Origin: Bacillota bacterium
Lineage (GTDB): Bacteria > Bacillota > Clostridia > Christensenellales > Aristaeellaceae
Direction of reading: 5' to 3'
DNA: 64,000 nucleotides
Assembly (NCBI GenBank): GCA_023398575.1
Contig: JAEWSC010000034.1
Coordinates: 1 to 64,000 of the forward strand
Below the pieces are notes generated by a model. That model saw only the letters and a program-made list of their open reading frames with translations. It was not told the origin of the DNA and made no database searches. The position numbers and the translations under genes are program-made. Numbering within the stretch: position 1 is the stretch's first letter; each line of letters begins with the position of its first letter. Below, in pieces: positions 8,905 through 16,973 of the stretch.

Positions 8905-9204
8905 CTTCTCCTCCTCCTTCCTTTGTGCCGAATAAAACTACATCCATACGCTGTTTCTTCGTAGCAGCGATTGCTGTTGTACTGCGCGGCGTTGCCCCCT
9001 TCGGCTCCTTGCACCGCATCGAAAATTCCTTACCCATTTGCTTTTTTAGATCATATAAAGTCCGACATCCGTATAACCAACTAGCCCCTGCCCTTTGGGA
9101 GGGTTGGGAGGGTTTGACCCGTTTTCCCAAAACCTCTCTATATCCATTCTCATTTTCCGCCCTGTTTTCTTAAAAACCCCAGCTTCAACAAGCCTTGACC
9201 CAAC
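8905..9204. other. Non-coding stretch between primase and late-regulator genes
   Basis: An open minus-strand frame here (8840-9130) has a proline/glycine-poor, arginine-rich translation and no conserved pattern. I regard it as chance. The sequence contains GGGAGGGTTGGGAGGG near 9097-9112 and other GC-rich words reminiscent of the intergenic repeats elsewhere in the window, but no clear repeat copy. The ribosome binding site of the 8491-8904 gene lies at its left edge. Confidence 0.35.
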
Positions 9205-11472
9205 TCAAAGCTCCTGTGCCGCTTTTAGGTGCAGCCCCGTATAAACCATCCCACCGGATTTGCGCTTTTCGTAGCGCTTTTGCATTTCCCGGCCAAACCG
9301 CGTGGCCGTCATCTCATACCCGCCGCCTTTTTGCGCCCAGGCCCTGTAGGCGTTAAACAGTTCGCTGGCTGCCGCCTCACCGCCTGGCCCGCATGCTTCC
9401 TGAACAAACGCAGCCAGTACATCCATTTCGCTTTTGTATTCCCACACCGAGGACTTCACCGCCTCAGGTGGATTCAGCCCCTCCCGCTGCCAGGCAAGGC
9501 ACCCTTGCACCGCCCAGTGTAAAATGCCCGGAAGCTCGTTGAGCAGCTTGGCTTTTAGCTCCTTGTCCATTTTGTAATCGGGTATGCGCACCCCAAAGGG
9601 AATCAAATGAATCCGCGACCATATGCCAACATCCGTGCCCCTGATTTCCGGCTTGTGGTTGGTGGTCACCCATAGCTTGAACTCCGGCGTAAACTCAAAC
9701 TCGTTCTCATACTTTTGCGCCGCGGTCACCCGGTCGCCGCCGGTTAATTGCTTTACCAGCCCCTCGTTCAGCCGCATGCCCTCATTGGGCTCGGCGGTGG
9801 TACAAAACCGTGCCCCCTTCAGCCGCGCGATGTCGGAGGTCGGCCCGCCGGATGCCTGCCGCACAAGAATCGTCTCCGGCTGTATGTTGACCGCGTAATC
9901 CCCCAGCAGGTGGGCAATCACCTCCACAAAGGTGCTCTTGCCGTTGCGCCCTGTGCCATAGAGGATAAAAGCGCAGTGCTCCCTGGTGTCGCCAGTTAAG
10001 GAATATCCCACCGCCCGGTGCACATAGCGGATCAGCTCTCTGTCCCCCGCGAACACCTCCAGCAAAAACCTGTCCCAGTTGGGATGTACCGCCTCTTTGT
10101 ACACAGCAGGCACAATCTTGCTATGCAGGTTTCCCCTGTCATGGGGCAGCAGCCTCCCGCAGGTCAAATCCAGCTCACCGTTTAATGTGCACAGCAGGGT
10201 CTTGTTGGCGTCCAGCCGTGCGGAGCTCACCGGAACCTTGTGCTGGGCCTCCAGCAGCATGTTGGTTTTGGCCCGGCTGGAGCGCAGGATACGCATATAC
10301 TTTGCATACGCTTTCGCCGCCTCCTCCCTGTCCGCCGCGTCAGCCAAGCCCTCCAAATACCCCGTGAGGCCCGCCTCTGCCTCCTTCACCACTTGGTCGG
10401 CCATGCGCTTTACTTCGCCGCTGTCATCCAGCACCCAGCGCCGGCCGTCATAGTACATCCACTTTTTCGCTGTATAATTATACAAAACCGAAGTGCCAAA
10501 CCGGTCGCAAAACCGTTCCGCGCTGCCGGTGTCATCAAAGGCATAGCGCTTGTCCATGGGCTTTGCGGCCGCCGTTTCCGGGCCAACCCTAACCTCGTAC
10601 CCGGCCTGCGGATGAAACACACTGCGGCAGGATCGCACCGCCTTGGCAACTGTCAGTGCGCCGTAGGTGGAACCGGCCTGCTTTCTATCCCACTTGTCCC
10701 GCATGAGGCCGGAGGCACGGAAAAGCCTGTCCACTGCCTGTTCATCCTTGCGGCACCAAAAGGCCAGCATGGCACACAATGCCATATCCGCCTCCGACTG
10801 GCTGGGAAAGCGCTCCTCCCAATGCCCCGCGTATAGCTGCGTAAACAGCCTCCCGCTGCCGGCCTTGCGGGCGTGCTGCAATATCTTATCATCCGGCATC
10901 GGCAAGGGAACCTCCTGCGCCGCGCTTTTAAGCGCCGCCTGGCCGCCCCCAATATACTTTTGATGCAGGGGCCGTATGCGCTCCGTACATTCCGCAATGG
11001 CATCATACGGCCCGGCCCCATTTCCCGTGACCACAAAAAACCGTAAGCTATCGTACATCTCCACATTGCCCCGGCGCCGGCCCCCAAGGGGCAGCACCCC
11101 CCGGCAGAGGATGTGCAGGCCCTTGCCCGACACCGAATACTCGGCGTAAGACTGCAAAGTGTCCACAAACTCCGCAACGATATTGGTTCTGCCCCCGTTT
11201 TGATAATCCTGGATATCGTCTTGGATGTTGTCAATATCCACGCCGAAATACCCGTTGGCGAACATGAACCCGATGCCGGAATGCACCTTGGCGGCCTTCA
11301 CCGCCTGCTCAAACCCTGTCCAGGTGCCGGGATTGTTGCTCATGGCCAGGCCGCCGGTTCTTGGGTTGACGGGCACCTTTTTCATTTTCCCAGGTCTATT
11401 ACGATCCGGCTCCGCCCGCCAGCACACCCATTGGTCCAGCCGTTTTAACTCCTCCGGCACCTGTTCAAACAT
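9205..11472 (-). CDS. Phage/plasmid primase-helicase, P4/D5 family
   Basis: This 755-residue replication protein has a primase-polymerase-like N-terminus (residues about 1-200): LDQWVCWRAEPDRNRPGK, GIGFMF, then FGVDIDNI with the DxD-type metal motif, and RFFVVTGNG. A D5-N/linker region follows. The C-terminal superfamily 3 helicase has Walker A GTGRNGKS at about residues 502-509, the downstream KGARFCTTAEPNEG Walker-B-like stretch and sensor KLWVTTNHKP. It would prime and unwind replication of the phage or satellite. Length and order match P4-alpha-type proteins. The DUF669 gene lies just upstream with 21 bases between. The frame is intact, so this part of the element may still be functional. 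Confidence 0.88.
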   Translation of the reverse strand: MFEQVPEELKRLDQWVCWRAEPDRNRPGKMKKVPVNPRTGGLAMSNNPGTWTGFEQAVKAAKVHSGIGFMFANGYFGVDIDNIQDDIQDYQNGGRTNIVAEFVDTLQSYAEYSVSGKGLHILCRGVLPLGGRRRGNVEMYDSLRFFVVTGNGAGPYDAIAECTERIRPLHQKYIGGGQAALKSAAQEVPLPMPDDKILQHARKAGSGRLFTQLYAGHWEERFPSQSEADMALCAMLAFWCRKDEQAVDRLFRASGLMRDKWDRKQAGSTYGALTVAKAVRSCRSVFHPQAGYEVRVGPETAAAKPMDKRYAFDDTGSAERFCDRFGTSVLYNYTAKKWMYYDGRRWVLDDSGEVKRMADQVVKEAEAGLTGYLEGLADAADREEAAKAYAKYMRILRSSRAKTNMLLEAQHKVPVSSARLDANKTLLCTLNGELDLTCGRLLPHDRGNLHSKIVPAVYKEAVHPNWDRFLLEVFAGDRELIRYVHRAVGYSLTGDTREHCAFILYGTGRNGKSTFVEVIAHLLGDYAVNIQPETILVRQASGGPTSDIARLKGARFCTTAEPNEGMRLNEGLVKQLTGGDRVTAAQKYENEFEFTPEFKLWVTTNHKPEIRGTDVGIWSRIHLIPFGVRIPDYKMDKELKAKLLNELPGILHWAVQGCLAWQREGLNPPEAVKSSVWEYKSEMDVLAAFVQEACGPGGEAAASELFNAYRAWAQKGGGYEMTATRFGREMQKRYEKRKSGGMVYTGLHLKAAQEL

Positions 11473-11493
11473 ACAAACCTCCCAAGATTGCCC

Positions 11494-11955
11494 TTAAAAC
11501 GGCAGCTCGCTTTCTTCCCCCACCGCCTCCAAAACAAGGGGAAACACTGGCGGCAGAATGTAGCAGACCCTGGCCTTGATGCCCCCGTTTATCTCCTCGT
11601 GCTTTACCCGAACCCGAATCGCAAGCCCTGCAAGACAGCGCATGCACTCCTGCAGGCTTTCAAACCGCACGCCGTTTTGTATGCCGGCGCATCGAAGCAG
11701 GCTTTGCACCACCCCGGCAGGATACCCTTCCGGATCGAACTCCGCAGGCGTCTTTCTGCGCCACACCGCATAGCGGATGGTTTCACCCTGGCCCGCTTGC
11801 GCCACATCCTCCCGTATGGTCAGCCGAAAATCCAGAAAGGGAACACCCTCCCGCGTTACATTCGGCCTGGCCGCCTTGATCACTGTTTCGTACTCACCCT
11901 CCGGCGGCAGATAGCGGCTCTTTGCCGCCTTGTCATGATCCACTGAAAACGCCAT
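11494..11955 (-). CDS. DUF669-like phage protein, probable single-strand DNA-binding role
   Basis: This 153-residue protein has an N-terminus (AAKSRYLPPEGEYETVIKAA, then VPFLDFRLTIREDV) of the DUF669 type common in phage replication modules. The C-terminus ends in EESELPF, like the acidic Asp/Glu-Pro-Phe tip with which SSB proteins recruit replication partners. Together with the primase-helicase downstream, this suggests binding of single-stranded DNA. GGAGG precedes ATG 11955. The family call is moderate and the SSB-like role is inference from tail and context. Confidence 0.6.
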   Translation of the reverse strand: MAFSVDHDKAAKSRYLPPEGEYETVIKAARPNVTREGVPFLDFRLTIREDVAQAGQGETIRYAVWRRKTPAEFDPEGYPAGVVQSLLRCAGIQNGVRFESLQECMRCLAGLAIRVRVKHEEINGGIKARVCYILPPVFPLVLEAVGEESELPF

Positions 11956-12041
11956 CTTTCGTTCCTCCTAAAAATATGTTTTGTGAAATTACTCGTCCAT
12001 CTCATTGCCTTGCCCACCATTTGGAAATCATGGATTAAATG

Positions 12042-12360
12042 CGCCGCCCGAAGGTTTCCAAAGGACTCCGAAGCCGAAGCACTACTACTTAATACGCCGT
12101 CCGAAGGTTTCCAAAGGACTCCCAAGCCGAAGCGCCGCCTGTGGCGGATGAAGCGAGGCGAAGGAGGCTGGCGAAACGAGCAATACGAGCGGCAGCGAGT
12201 AATGCGACGATTAAGCCAGTTGATCGGAAAGCCCTTTGGTCCTTTCGCACCAGCCTGCGCTATGCTTGACTGGTGTTCCGGCTGCCTAAGGCTTCGCCTA
12301 TTGCAGCCTCCAGATACGCGAATTCATTCGCGTACCTCTATCGCGTCCGCAGTCGCGAAA
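12042..12360. repeat. Dispersed intergenic repeat, family B copy 1
   Basis: This is a hairpin-rich element also present at 19787-19948 in the opposite orientation. The shared core, about 115 bases at over 90% identity by eye, includes CTTTCGCACCAGCCTGCG, GGCTGCC-AAGGC-TTC-GCCT-TGCAGCC (nested stem) and TACGCGAA-TTCGCGTA (stem). The left part holds a 39-base direct repeat in two copies (12042-12080 and 12095-12133, 37 of 39 identical; core CCGAAGGTTTCCAAAGGACT). A middle module (GCGAGGCGAAGGAGG-TGGCG) recurs inside the family A copy at 25980-26060. It lies in the phage region and supplies the last codons of the 67-residue ORF. Confidence 0.75.
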
Positions 12361-12527
12361 CCTCTTTTCTCAAGCTGATACATGCTACAAGCAATATCGA
12401 ACCTGCCACTTCCACCGACCTCCCCCGCCGGATCAAACCCCAGCGCCAGCCACCTTTCCAGTGCCGTCGGCTTTTTCTGCCGCTGCTCCTCCCCGCCGGG
12501 ATACCCATCAAACCGGTCCAGATTCAT
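12324..12527 (-). CDS. Small phage protein, C-terminus replaced by repeat sequence
   Basis: This is a 67-residue ORF whose ATG overlaps the stop of the upstream 62-residue gene (ATGA), typical of translational coupling. The start MNLDRFDGYPGGEEQRQKKP resembles small phage-module proteins of unknown role. The last dozen codons (TADAIEVRE) lie within repeat B, so the original C-terminus was probably lost when the repeat arrived. No function can be given. Confidence 0.45.
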   Translation of the reverse strand: MNLDRFDGYPGGEEQRQKKPTALERWLALGFDPAGEVGGSGRFDIACSMYQLEKRGFATADAIEVRE

Positions 12528-12712
12528 GATGGAGGCTCCTCCATCACCGGCTTTTCCTTGTCCAGTTCCTTTACCAAAAGGGAAAGCCTGCGAGTCTCCC
12601 CGCGCAGCACCTCCGCCTCCTTCTCCAGCGCCTCCCTGGCATTGCGTTCACACTTTAACAGCCATTCCTGGTGGGCAATGTGCTCATCCAGGGCCTTGAA
12701 CAGGTGGTCCAT
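12524..12712 (-). CDS. Small coiled-coil phage protein
   Basis: This 62-residue, almost entirely helical protein (HEALEK-type heptads: ALEKEAEVLRGETRRLSLLV) is predicted to form a coiled coil. A GGAGG-like site (GAGGAAG) precedes ATG 12712. It lies between the Cro-like gene and the DUF669 gene in the same direction and overlaps the next ORF by ATGA. Small helical proteins of this kind are frequent in the early region of temperate phages. I do not recognise a named family. Confidence 0.5.
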   Translation of the reverse strand: MDHLFKALDEHIAHQEWLLKCERNAREALEKEAEVLRGETRRLSLLVKELDKEKPVMEEPPS

Positions 12713-12784
12713 TTACTTCCTCCTTTCTATCACCATCGTGTGCATTTTCTTCCAGCTACTACCCGCCCATGGGAGATCGTGGTA

Positions 12785-13003
12785 TCATGTTTCTATCCCG
12801 CCCCTTGAAAACCCGTACAGCTCGTTGGGCGTACTCCCCAAGGCTTTGGACAGCGGCGCCACGTGCCCGGCCAGTATGCGCTTTTTGCCGCTGAGCATCT
12901 TTTCAAACGCCTGCGGCGCAATCCCCGCTTTCCTGGCCACGGCACCTTTATCCAACCCCTGCTCCCGTATAATTCGCGCCGCATTTTCCGCAACAATCCC
13001 CAA
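12785..13003 (-). CDS. Cro-like XRE-family DNA-binding protein
   Basis: The helix-turn-helix domain fills the protein: NAARIIREQGLDKGAVARKA, GIAPQAFEKMLSGKKRI, then PLSKALGSTPNELYGF, the XRE pattern with the usual 'L..AL..(T)..EL' end. I choose TTG 13003 (MGIVAEN) because AAGGAGG ends seven bases before it; the longer frame to 13024 would place the binding site inside the gene. It is transcribed away from the CI-like gene from an operator-rich region, the standard cro position, and probably opposes the repressor and opens the early genes. Confidence 0.7.
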   Translation of the reverse strand: MGIVAENAARIIREQGLDKGAVARKAGIAPQAFEKMLSGKKRILAGHVAPLSKALGSTPNELYGFSRGGIET

Positions 13004-13020
13004 ACCGCCCCCTCCTTTTC

Positions 13021-13134
13021 TCAAGATACTTGAGTGTATTCACATAATAATACACGTTTCTTGAACAGTCAACCCCTTTTACTCAAATTTCTTGTGTGTG
13101 TTCTCTTGACACTTCAAGAAACTCATGCTATCGT
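13021..13134. promoter_or_regulatory. Divergent cro/cI promoters with repeated operator sites
   Basis: The minus-strand promoter has TTGACT (13067-13072), a 17-base spacer and TATTAT (13044-13049). The plus-strand promoter has TTGACA (13106-13111) and a -10 near 13128-13133. Repeated CTTGA-type sites overlap both: TCAAGATACTTGA (13021-13033, perfect palindrome), TTTCTTGAA (13057-13065), TTTCTTGTG (13088-13096) and TTCAAGAAA (13113-13121). This is a lambda-like switch region. Confidence 0.75.
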
Positions 13135-13165
13135 TTTTGCATCAAATAGGAAAGATGTGGACTCT

Positions 13166-13531
13166 ATGAGTATAGGCAGCAGAATCAGGCAGGCCCGGCT
13201 GATGAAGGGCTGGTCCCAGGCCAAGCTGGCTCAGATGGCCGGCGTATCCCCCGGGGCCATCGGCAACTACGAAAGCGACCATAGTTCGCCCAAGGATGCC
13301 ATCCTGTACACGCTGATGAAGGTGTTGGGTGTTGACGCCAACTTTATCTACCAGGATTTCATGACCCAGCCCTCCGAAAAAACCGAGGTCGATGAAATTG
13401 TGGAAGCCTTTCACAAAAACAAAAAGCTGGCCATCCTGTTTTCCAGGTCAGCCAAGCTAAAGCCCCAGGATCTAGAAATTGTTCTGAAACTCGTTGAGCG
13501 GATGGATGAAGAAGATGAGCTTGAACCGTGA
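13166..13531 (+). CDS. CI-like phage repressor, XRE family
   Basis: ATG 13166 gives SIGSRIRQARLMKGWSQAKL, AQMAGVSPGAIGNYESDHSS and PKDAILYTLMKVLGVDANFI, a complete XRE helix-turn-helix in the first 65 residues. The rest is a short helical C-terminus without the LexA-like protease domain of lambda CI. Repressors of this short kind are usually removed by a co-encoded ImmA-type metallopeptidase, and such a gene overlaps the end of this one. The protein should hold the element silent by binding the CTTGA-type sites between it and cro. Confidence 0.8.
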   Translation: MSIGSRIRQARLMKGWSQAKLAQMAGVSPGAIGNYESDHSSPKDAILYTLMKVLGVDANFIYQDFMTQPSEKTEVDEIVEAFHKNKKLAILFSRSAKLKPQDLEIVLKLVERMDEEDELEP

Positions 13532-13736
13532 GGATATCCACGTCATCGCCCAGCCCCTGCCCGGCAGCATACGGGCCTTTTCCCGCCGCATGAAAAGCGG
13601 CCGGGTTTGCATTGTTGTAAACGCCAGCCTCGATGAGGAGGGCAAGAAAAAAGCGCTGAACCACGAGCTGGAACACATCAACCGAAACGACTTTGACAGT
13701 GAGGCCCAAGTGCATGTGCTGGAGAGTGGGTTGTGA
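13506..13736 (+). CDS. ImmA/IrrE-type metallopeptidase (short)
   Basis: The ORF contains KKKALNHELEHINRNDF: HELEH is the zinc-binding HExxH motif with catalytic Glu, and the downstream residues match the ImmA/IrrE (COG2856-like) pattern. An earlier strand RVCIVVNASLDEE also fits. At about 76 residues it is shorter than most ImmA proteins (100-150), yet similar short forms occur in prophage immunity regions. ATG 13506 or 13515 lies inside the repressor gene, so the two are translationally coupled. By analogy with ICEBs1 ImmA it would cleave the repressor after DNA damage. Confidence 0.72.
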   Translation: MKKMSLNREDIHVIAQPLPGSIRAFSRRMKSGRVCIVVNASLDEEGKKKALNHELEHINRNDFDSEAQVHVLESGL

Positions 13737-13828
13737 GTGTAATGGATCAAGAAGTTTTGATATCAGGAGAAGATTCTGTTTTATTTGTCATCATGGAGAA
13801 ATAAACCTCAAAGAAATCGAGGTATAAA

Positions 13829-15754
13829 ATGCAACATCGTTACAATGGTGTAAAATTCTATAGTACGACAGATTTAAGCTGCGGTCACTCATTAGAAAAG
13901 GCTGAATCTATCCTCCAAACACTATATTGGAGGAATGAACCTCTAAGCATTAATCAAGCATTAGAGCTATATAATATCAAACAGTTTTTTGAACACAGCT
14001 TACGCCTAAAGAAATGGACAGATACCGTTTTTATTAATTACAAAAATATAACAAAAGAATTTGATCAGACTATCGCTATCTTTTTTTCGTACTTAAATGA
14101 TTCTAACTTTATGGAAAAAATTCAAGAAATTAGTCGCGAATATTTGAGTGACTTCTGGTTGCTAATCAGTCGTTACAAGGTTTTTGAGCGCATTTCAGAA
14201 GAAACATTTACTCAAGCAATTGAACAACCTAGAATCCAAATACTTCCGTTACTAAAGCAAAAAGATCTTGTAAACTACTATGGACAGGCAATTACAACAT
14301 ACATGATGAAATCCACAAAGAGTGCAGAACTACTCATGTCGCAATTCTTTGAGGCCCACCTTTCATCCAATGCCGCACTCTGGTTTCCTAAAGAACTGAC
14401 CGGGAAACAGAAAGAAGAGATACTGCTTAACTACATTAGATCAAGTGAAGCAAATCCAAACTATTTAGACCTAATAGCCGAGTCACAAAGCACACCAGAA
14501 CTGCCGCTTCATGATAAAACAAGATTGGAAGCTCGGAATAAATTCAATAATTATGTAAAATCATACTTCTCAGAGAATAGCGGAATATCATTTGGAGTTG
14601 AGATCGCTTTTTCAAAGTCTCAAAATGATGAAGTGCTAAATAGAAGCACAAGTATTCATGAACTTTCATTCTCCTATAGCGCAAATTGGATAGAAGATAA
14701 TCAGGATAATCCAACTTTGCTAAATAACTTCATATATCTTTTCGGATATGTAGATAGATTTTTTAGATGTCAATTTATCGCTCAACCATCCCATTTGAGT
14801 ACACTTGAGCGCGTAATGGGGATAAAGGGAAAAAGAGAATATGTAACAGGCATTAATTATAGAATAACGCATATGTTATCCAGTACACAAATGATGAGTT
14901 ATTATCAGGAGCTTTCGCGTCATAACATAAGGTTGGAATCTGTTTTTATGTGGTTTTTTGAAACCTATCTGGTGGATGAATTCCATGGAAAGGGCTTTAC
15001 TTTTATTGCCCCGTCTGATGGTACTACTGATCTGGAAAAATGCAAACTGCTCGCCTCAGAAATTGATAGTGTATTGAGGCAATTTACTCTGTTCGTAAAT
15101 GAAGGTTCTATTAACAGAGAATTGTTTGAAATGTCCTCTGGTCATGTAAAAATGGAGAATGTGCCAAGCTTTCAACAAGAAAAGTATGTTTATCCAAATA
15201 ATGATGCTTGCAACGGTTGTATGTTTTTGCTTTTTTCTGACCAATCCGGTCTAGCATATACAGAAAAAGCGCAAGACAACTATAAAAACCTTTTTATGCT
15301 TCTACAAGGCGAGACAATGCATTTAGATGATTTTGCAGATCATCAAAAATCTGAAATTGATTGGCTAGTACAGAACGGCTGTTTGAATATTGGTGAGAGC
15401 GGAATAGTAGCACTTAGCACAGCCAAAGTGATTATACTAAAAGACCTATATGATAATCAAGTTAGCTGCTTACTCTATCTTGGTGAGTATCGAACATTAT
15501 TGGACAAAATGAAGGATTCCGGCGAGATAAAATATGAAGCCTCATTGTTTTCAAAACCAGAACAAGCATATATCAACTACATTCTAAACAAAGCAGAGTT
15601 CAGTAATGGCCATGATCTGCGAAACAAATACATTCATGGAACACATTCGTTACAGCCCAAAGACCACAAATCAGATTATATTGAATTACTCAAAATCATG
15701 GTGCTGATCGTCATCAGAATAAATGAAGAATTTTGCATCCGTAATAATCCATAA
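13829..15754 (+). CDS. Large protein of unknown function with C-terminal HEPN-like motif; candidate phage-defence gene
   Basis: This 641-residue cytoplasmic protein has no signal peptide or membrane segment and clearly higher A+T content and codon choice than its neighbours. Near the C-terminus GHDLRNKYIHGTHS contains R-N-K-Y-I-H, the Rx4H signature of HEPN ribonucleases, followed by a long hydrophobic helix (YIELLKIMVLIVIRI) as in HEPN helical bundles. The N-terminal 550 residues match nothing I know; they contain a Cys pair (NDACNGCMF, about residues 463-469). It lies 93 bases after the immunity genes, the usual place for lysogenic-conversion or abortive-infection genes. HEPN toxins in ApeA, AbiF/D and similar systems share this motif. 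The defence role is inference. Confidence 0.6.
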   Translation: MQHRYNGVKFYSTTDLSCGHSLEKAESILQTLYWRNEPLSINQALELYNIKQFFEHSLRLKKWTDTVFINYKNITKEFDQTIAIFFSYLNDSNFMEKIQEISREYLSDFWLLISRYKVFERISEETFTQAIEQPRIQILPLLKQKDLVNYYGQAITTYMMKSTKSAELLMSQFFEAHLSSNAALWFPKELTGKQKEEILLNYIRSSEANPNYLDLIAESQSTPELPLHDKTRLEARNKFNNYVKSYFSENSGISFGVEIAFSKSQNDEVLNRSTSIHELSFSYSANWIEDNQDNPTLLNNFIYLFGYVDRFFRCQFIAQPSHLSTLERVMGIKGKREYVTGINYRITHMLSSTQMMSYYQELSRHNIRLESVFMWFFETYLVDEFHGKGFTFIAPSDGTTDLEKCKLLASEIDSVLRQFTLFVNEGSINRELFEMSSGHVKMENVPSFQQEKYVYPNNDACNGCMFLLFSDQSGLAYTEKAQDNYKNLFMLLQGETMHLDDFADHQKSEIDWLVQNGCLNIGESGIVALSTAKVIILKDLYDNQVSCLLYLGEYRTLLDKMKDSGEIKYEASLFSKPEQAYINYILNKAEFSNGHDLRNKYIHGTHSLQPKDHKSDYIELLKIMVLIVIRINEEFCIRNNP

Positions 15755-16127
15755 CAGCACATACTTTCACCTCTTTATTCATTCTGGTTCAACAGCGCAC
15801 TTCACAATCTCACAAGAAAATTGACGTCTTTACCATCAGGTGGTAGACTGTCAACGGGGATGTCATCATCCCGCGTCAGCAACGGCGAATTAATATTCGC
15901 TGACCTGGGCAATCCGGCAATGGCATCCCTTTTTTATGTCTGCATTTTAGAAAAGGCTAGAGGACACAGCCATAGGGACAGCTTCCATAAGTCATGCCCC
16001 CTGTGTTCGGTATGTAAATATGACAAAACGGTATCTAGCAATCACGCTTCACCCCAATCCAAGCGTCTATGCGAGAATGAATCACTCCTCATAAAACAAA
16101 CCAAAACAATGCATCTTCCACTTAAAA
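15755..16127. other. Gene-poor stretch after the HEPN-like gene
   Basis: No supportable gene was found. On the minus strand 15805-15935 translates without stops as a short peptide containing PRSANINSPLLTRDDDIPVD, which could be a fragment of a lost gene but matches nothing I recognise. A weak palindrome with GGGACAG and CTGTG arms lies near 15960-16010. This may be the right boundary of the phage-derived region; no attachment-site repeat was detected by eye. Confidence 0.3.
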
Positions 16128-16705
16128 TTACTCATGCTTGAGAAATGCCCCCACCCTACGCCACATAAATCCTCTCCATTTCGTGCCCTGCCTTGTTCCC
16201 ATGCCCAAACATTTTACCAAACAAAAAGCGCAAAGGGCTGAATGTAAAACAATAGCGAAAAAAAGGCAAAGGGGATATTGCGGTATACTAGGTGGAACCA
16301 CTGCACCAAAAAAACCGGAAACGGAGCCATAGCCGGCCCATACATAATACAAAATCGCTGCTACAAAACTCATCATGGGGCACATCAGCGCAACGGTTGC
16401 ACAGACCACGCCGGTGATGACCATATACGGTTGATTTTCGCGAGGATTGACCACCTTCATCGCCAGCTTTTCTGACAGGGGACCGCCGACTAACAGCTCC
16501 AACAGCAGGGCGAAGATGAATTCTGTAAGAATAATTGGAACAGGAATACCCCATAACGCTTTGGCTGTCTTTACAGAATAAGCTGTACGGAAATATCATT
16601 GGTAAAGCCATGATCCATGGACAGGTTGTAGAAAACAAAGCAATGAACACTGATGATAACGGATAGCAGAGCAAAGATGAATCGTTGAAACCTGGTTTGC
16701 GGCAT
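16128..16705 (-). pseudogene. DUF2798 family membrane protein, frameshifted
   Basis: ATG 16705 starts MPQTRFQRFIFALLSVIISV, the typical DUF2798 opening, with a first membrane segment. This frame ends at TAA near 16573. From about 16575 the neighbouring frame continues as VKTAKALWGIPVPIILTEFI ... LLVGGPLSEKLAMKVVNPRE, then VCATVALMCPMMSF and a normal end at 16128. A single-base deletion in a Leu codon (CT_ GTA) explains the break. Together the product has four membrane helices and about 190 residues, the family's normal size. DUF2798 proteins are small membrane proteins of unknown function. Confidence 0.75.
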
Positions 16706-16730
16706 AATCGTGCCCCTCTCATTTTTTGCA

Positions 16731-16778
16731 CAAAAAAATAGTGCTCCGTTCCGTAATCAGATTTACGTGCGGAGCACT
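16731..16778 (-). terminator. Terminator of the ku-ligD transcript
   Basis: The nine-base arms AGTGCTCCG (16740-16748) and CGGAGCACT (16770-16778) are followed on the minus strand by a T-run (complement of AAAAAAATA at 16732-16740). It lies downstream of the 16974-17198 ORF. Confidence 0.75.
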
Positions 16779-16973
16779 ACATGTTTCGTAACGTTATTTT
16801 AGCACGCATCCGTTTTCTGTGTCAAACAAATATCGTACGCTGCGCCTTCGCTATTGGATGGCGTATGCCATTATCACGCGCCTTTTTCAAATGACATATC
16901 CTCTAAAAGCCAGTGCCGGTCCCATCTCAAACGGGTTTGCGGTTTTTTACCATTGCCGAGAATATTTCCTTCA

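Noticed and set aside
8840..9130. Minus-strand frame of about 96 codons before the sigma-like gene
   Set aside because: It overlaps the ribosome binding site and start of the 8491-8904 gene in another frame and has no conserved pattern.
12042..12133. Short CRISPR-like array
   Set aside because: There are only two direct units of 39 bases with a 14-base gap, inside a larger repeat that recurs elsewhere; no cas genes.
12273..13064. Plus-strand frame of about 260 codons
   Set aside because: It is antisense to the Cro-like and small phage genes and starts in repeat B1; composition is Ser/Pro rich as in shadow frames.
15821..16141. Plus-strand frame of about 106 codons after the HEPN-like gene
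   Set aside because: There is no binding site, mixed composition and no recognisable pattern; the region looks like degraded non-coding sequence.
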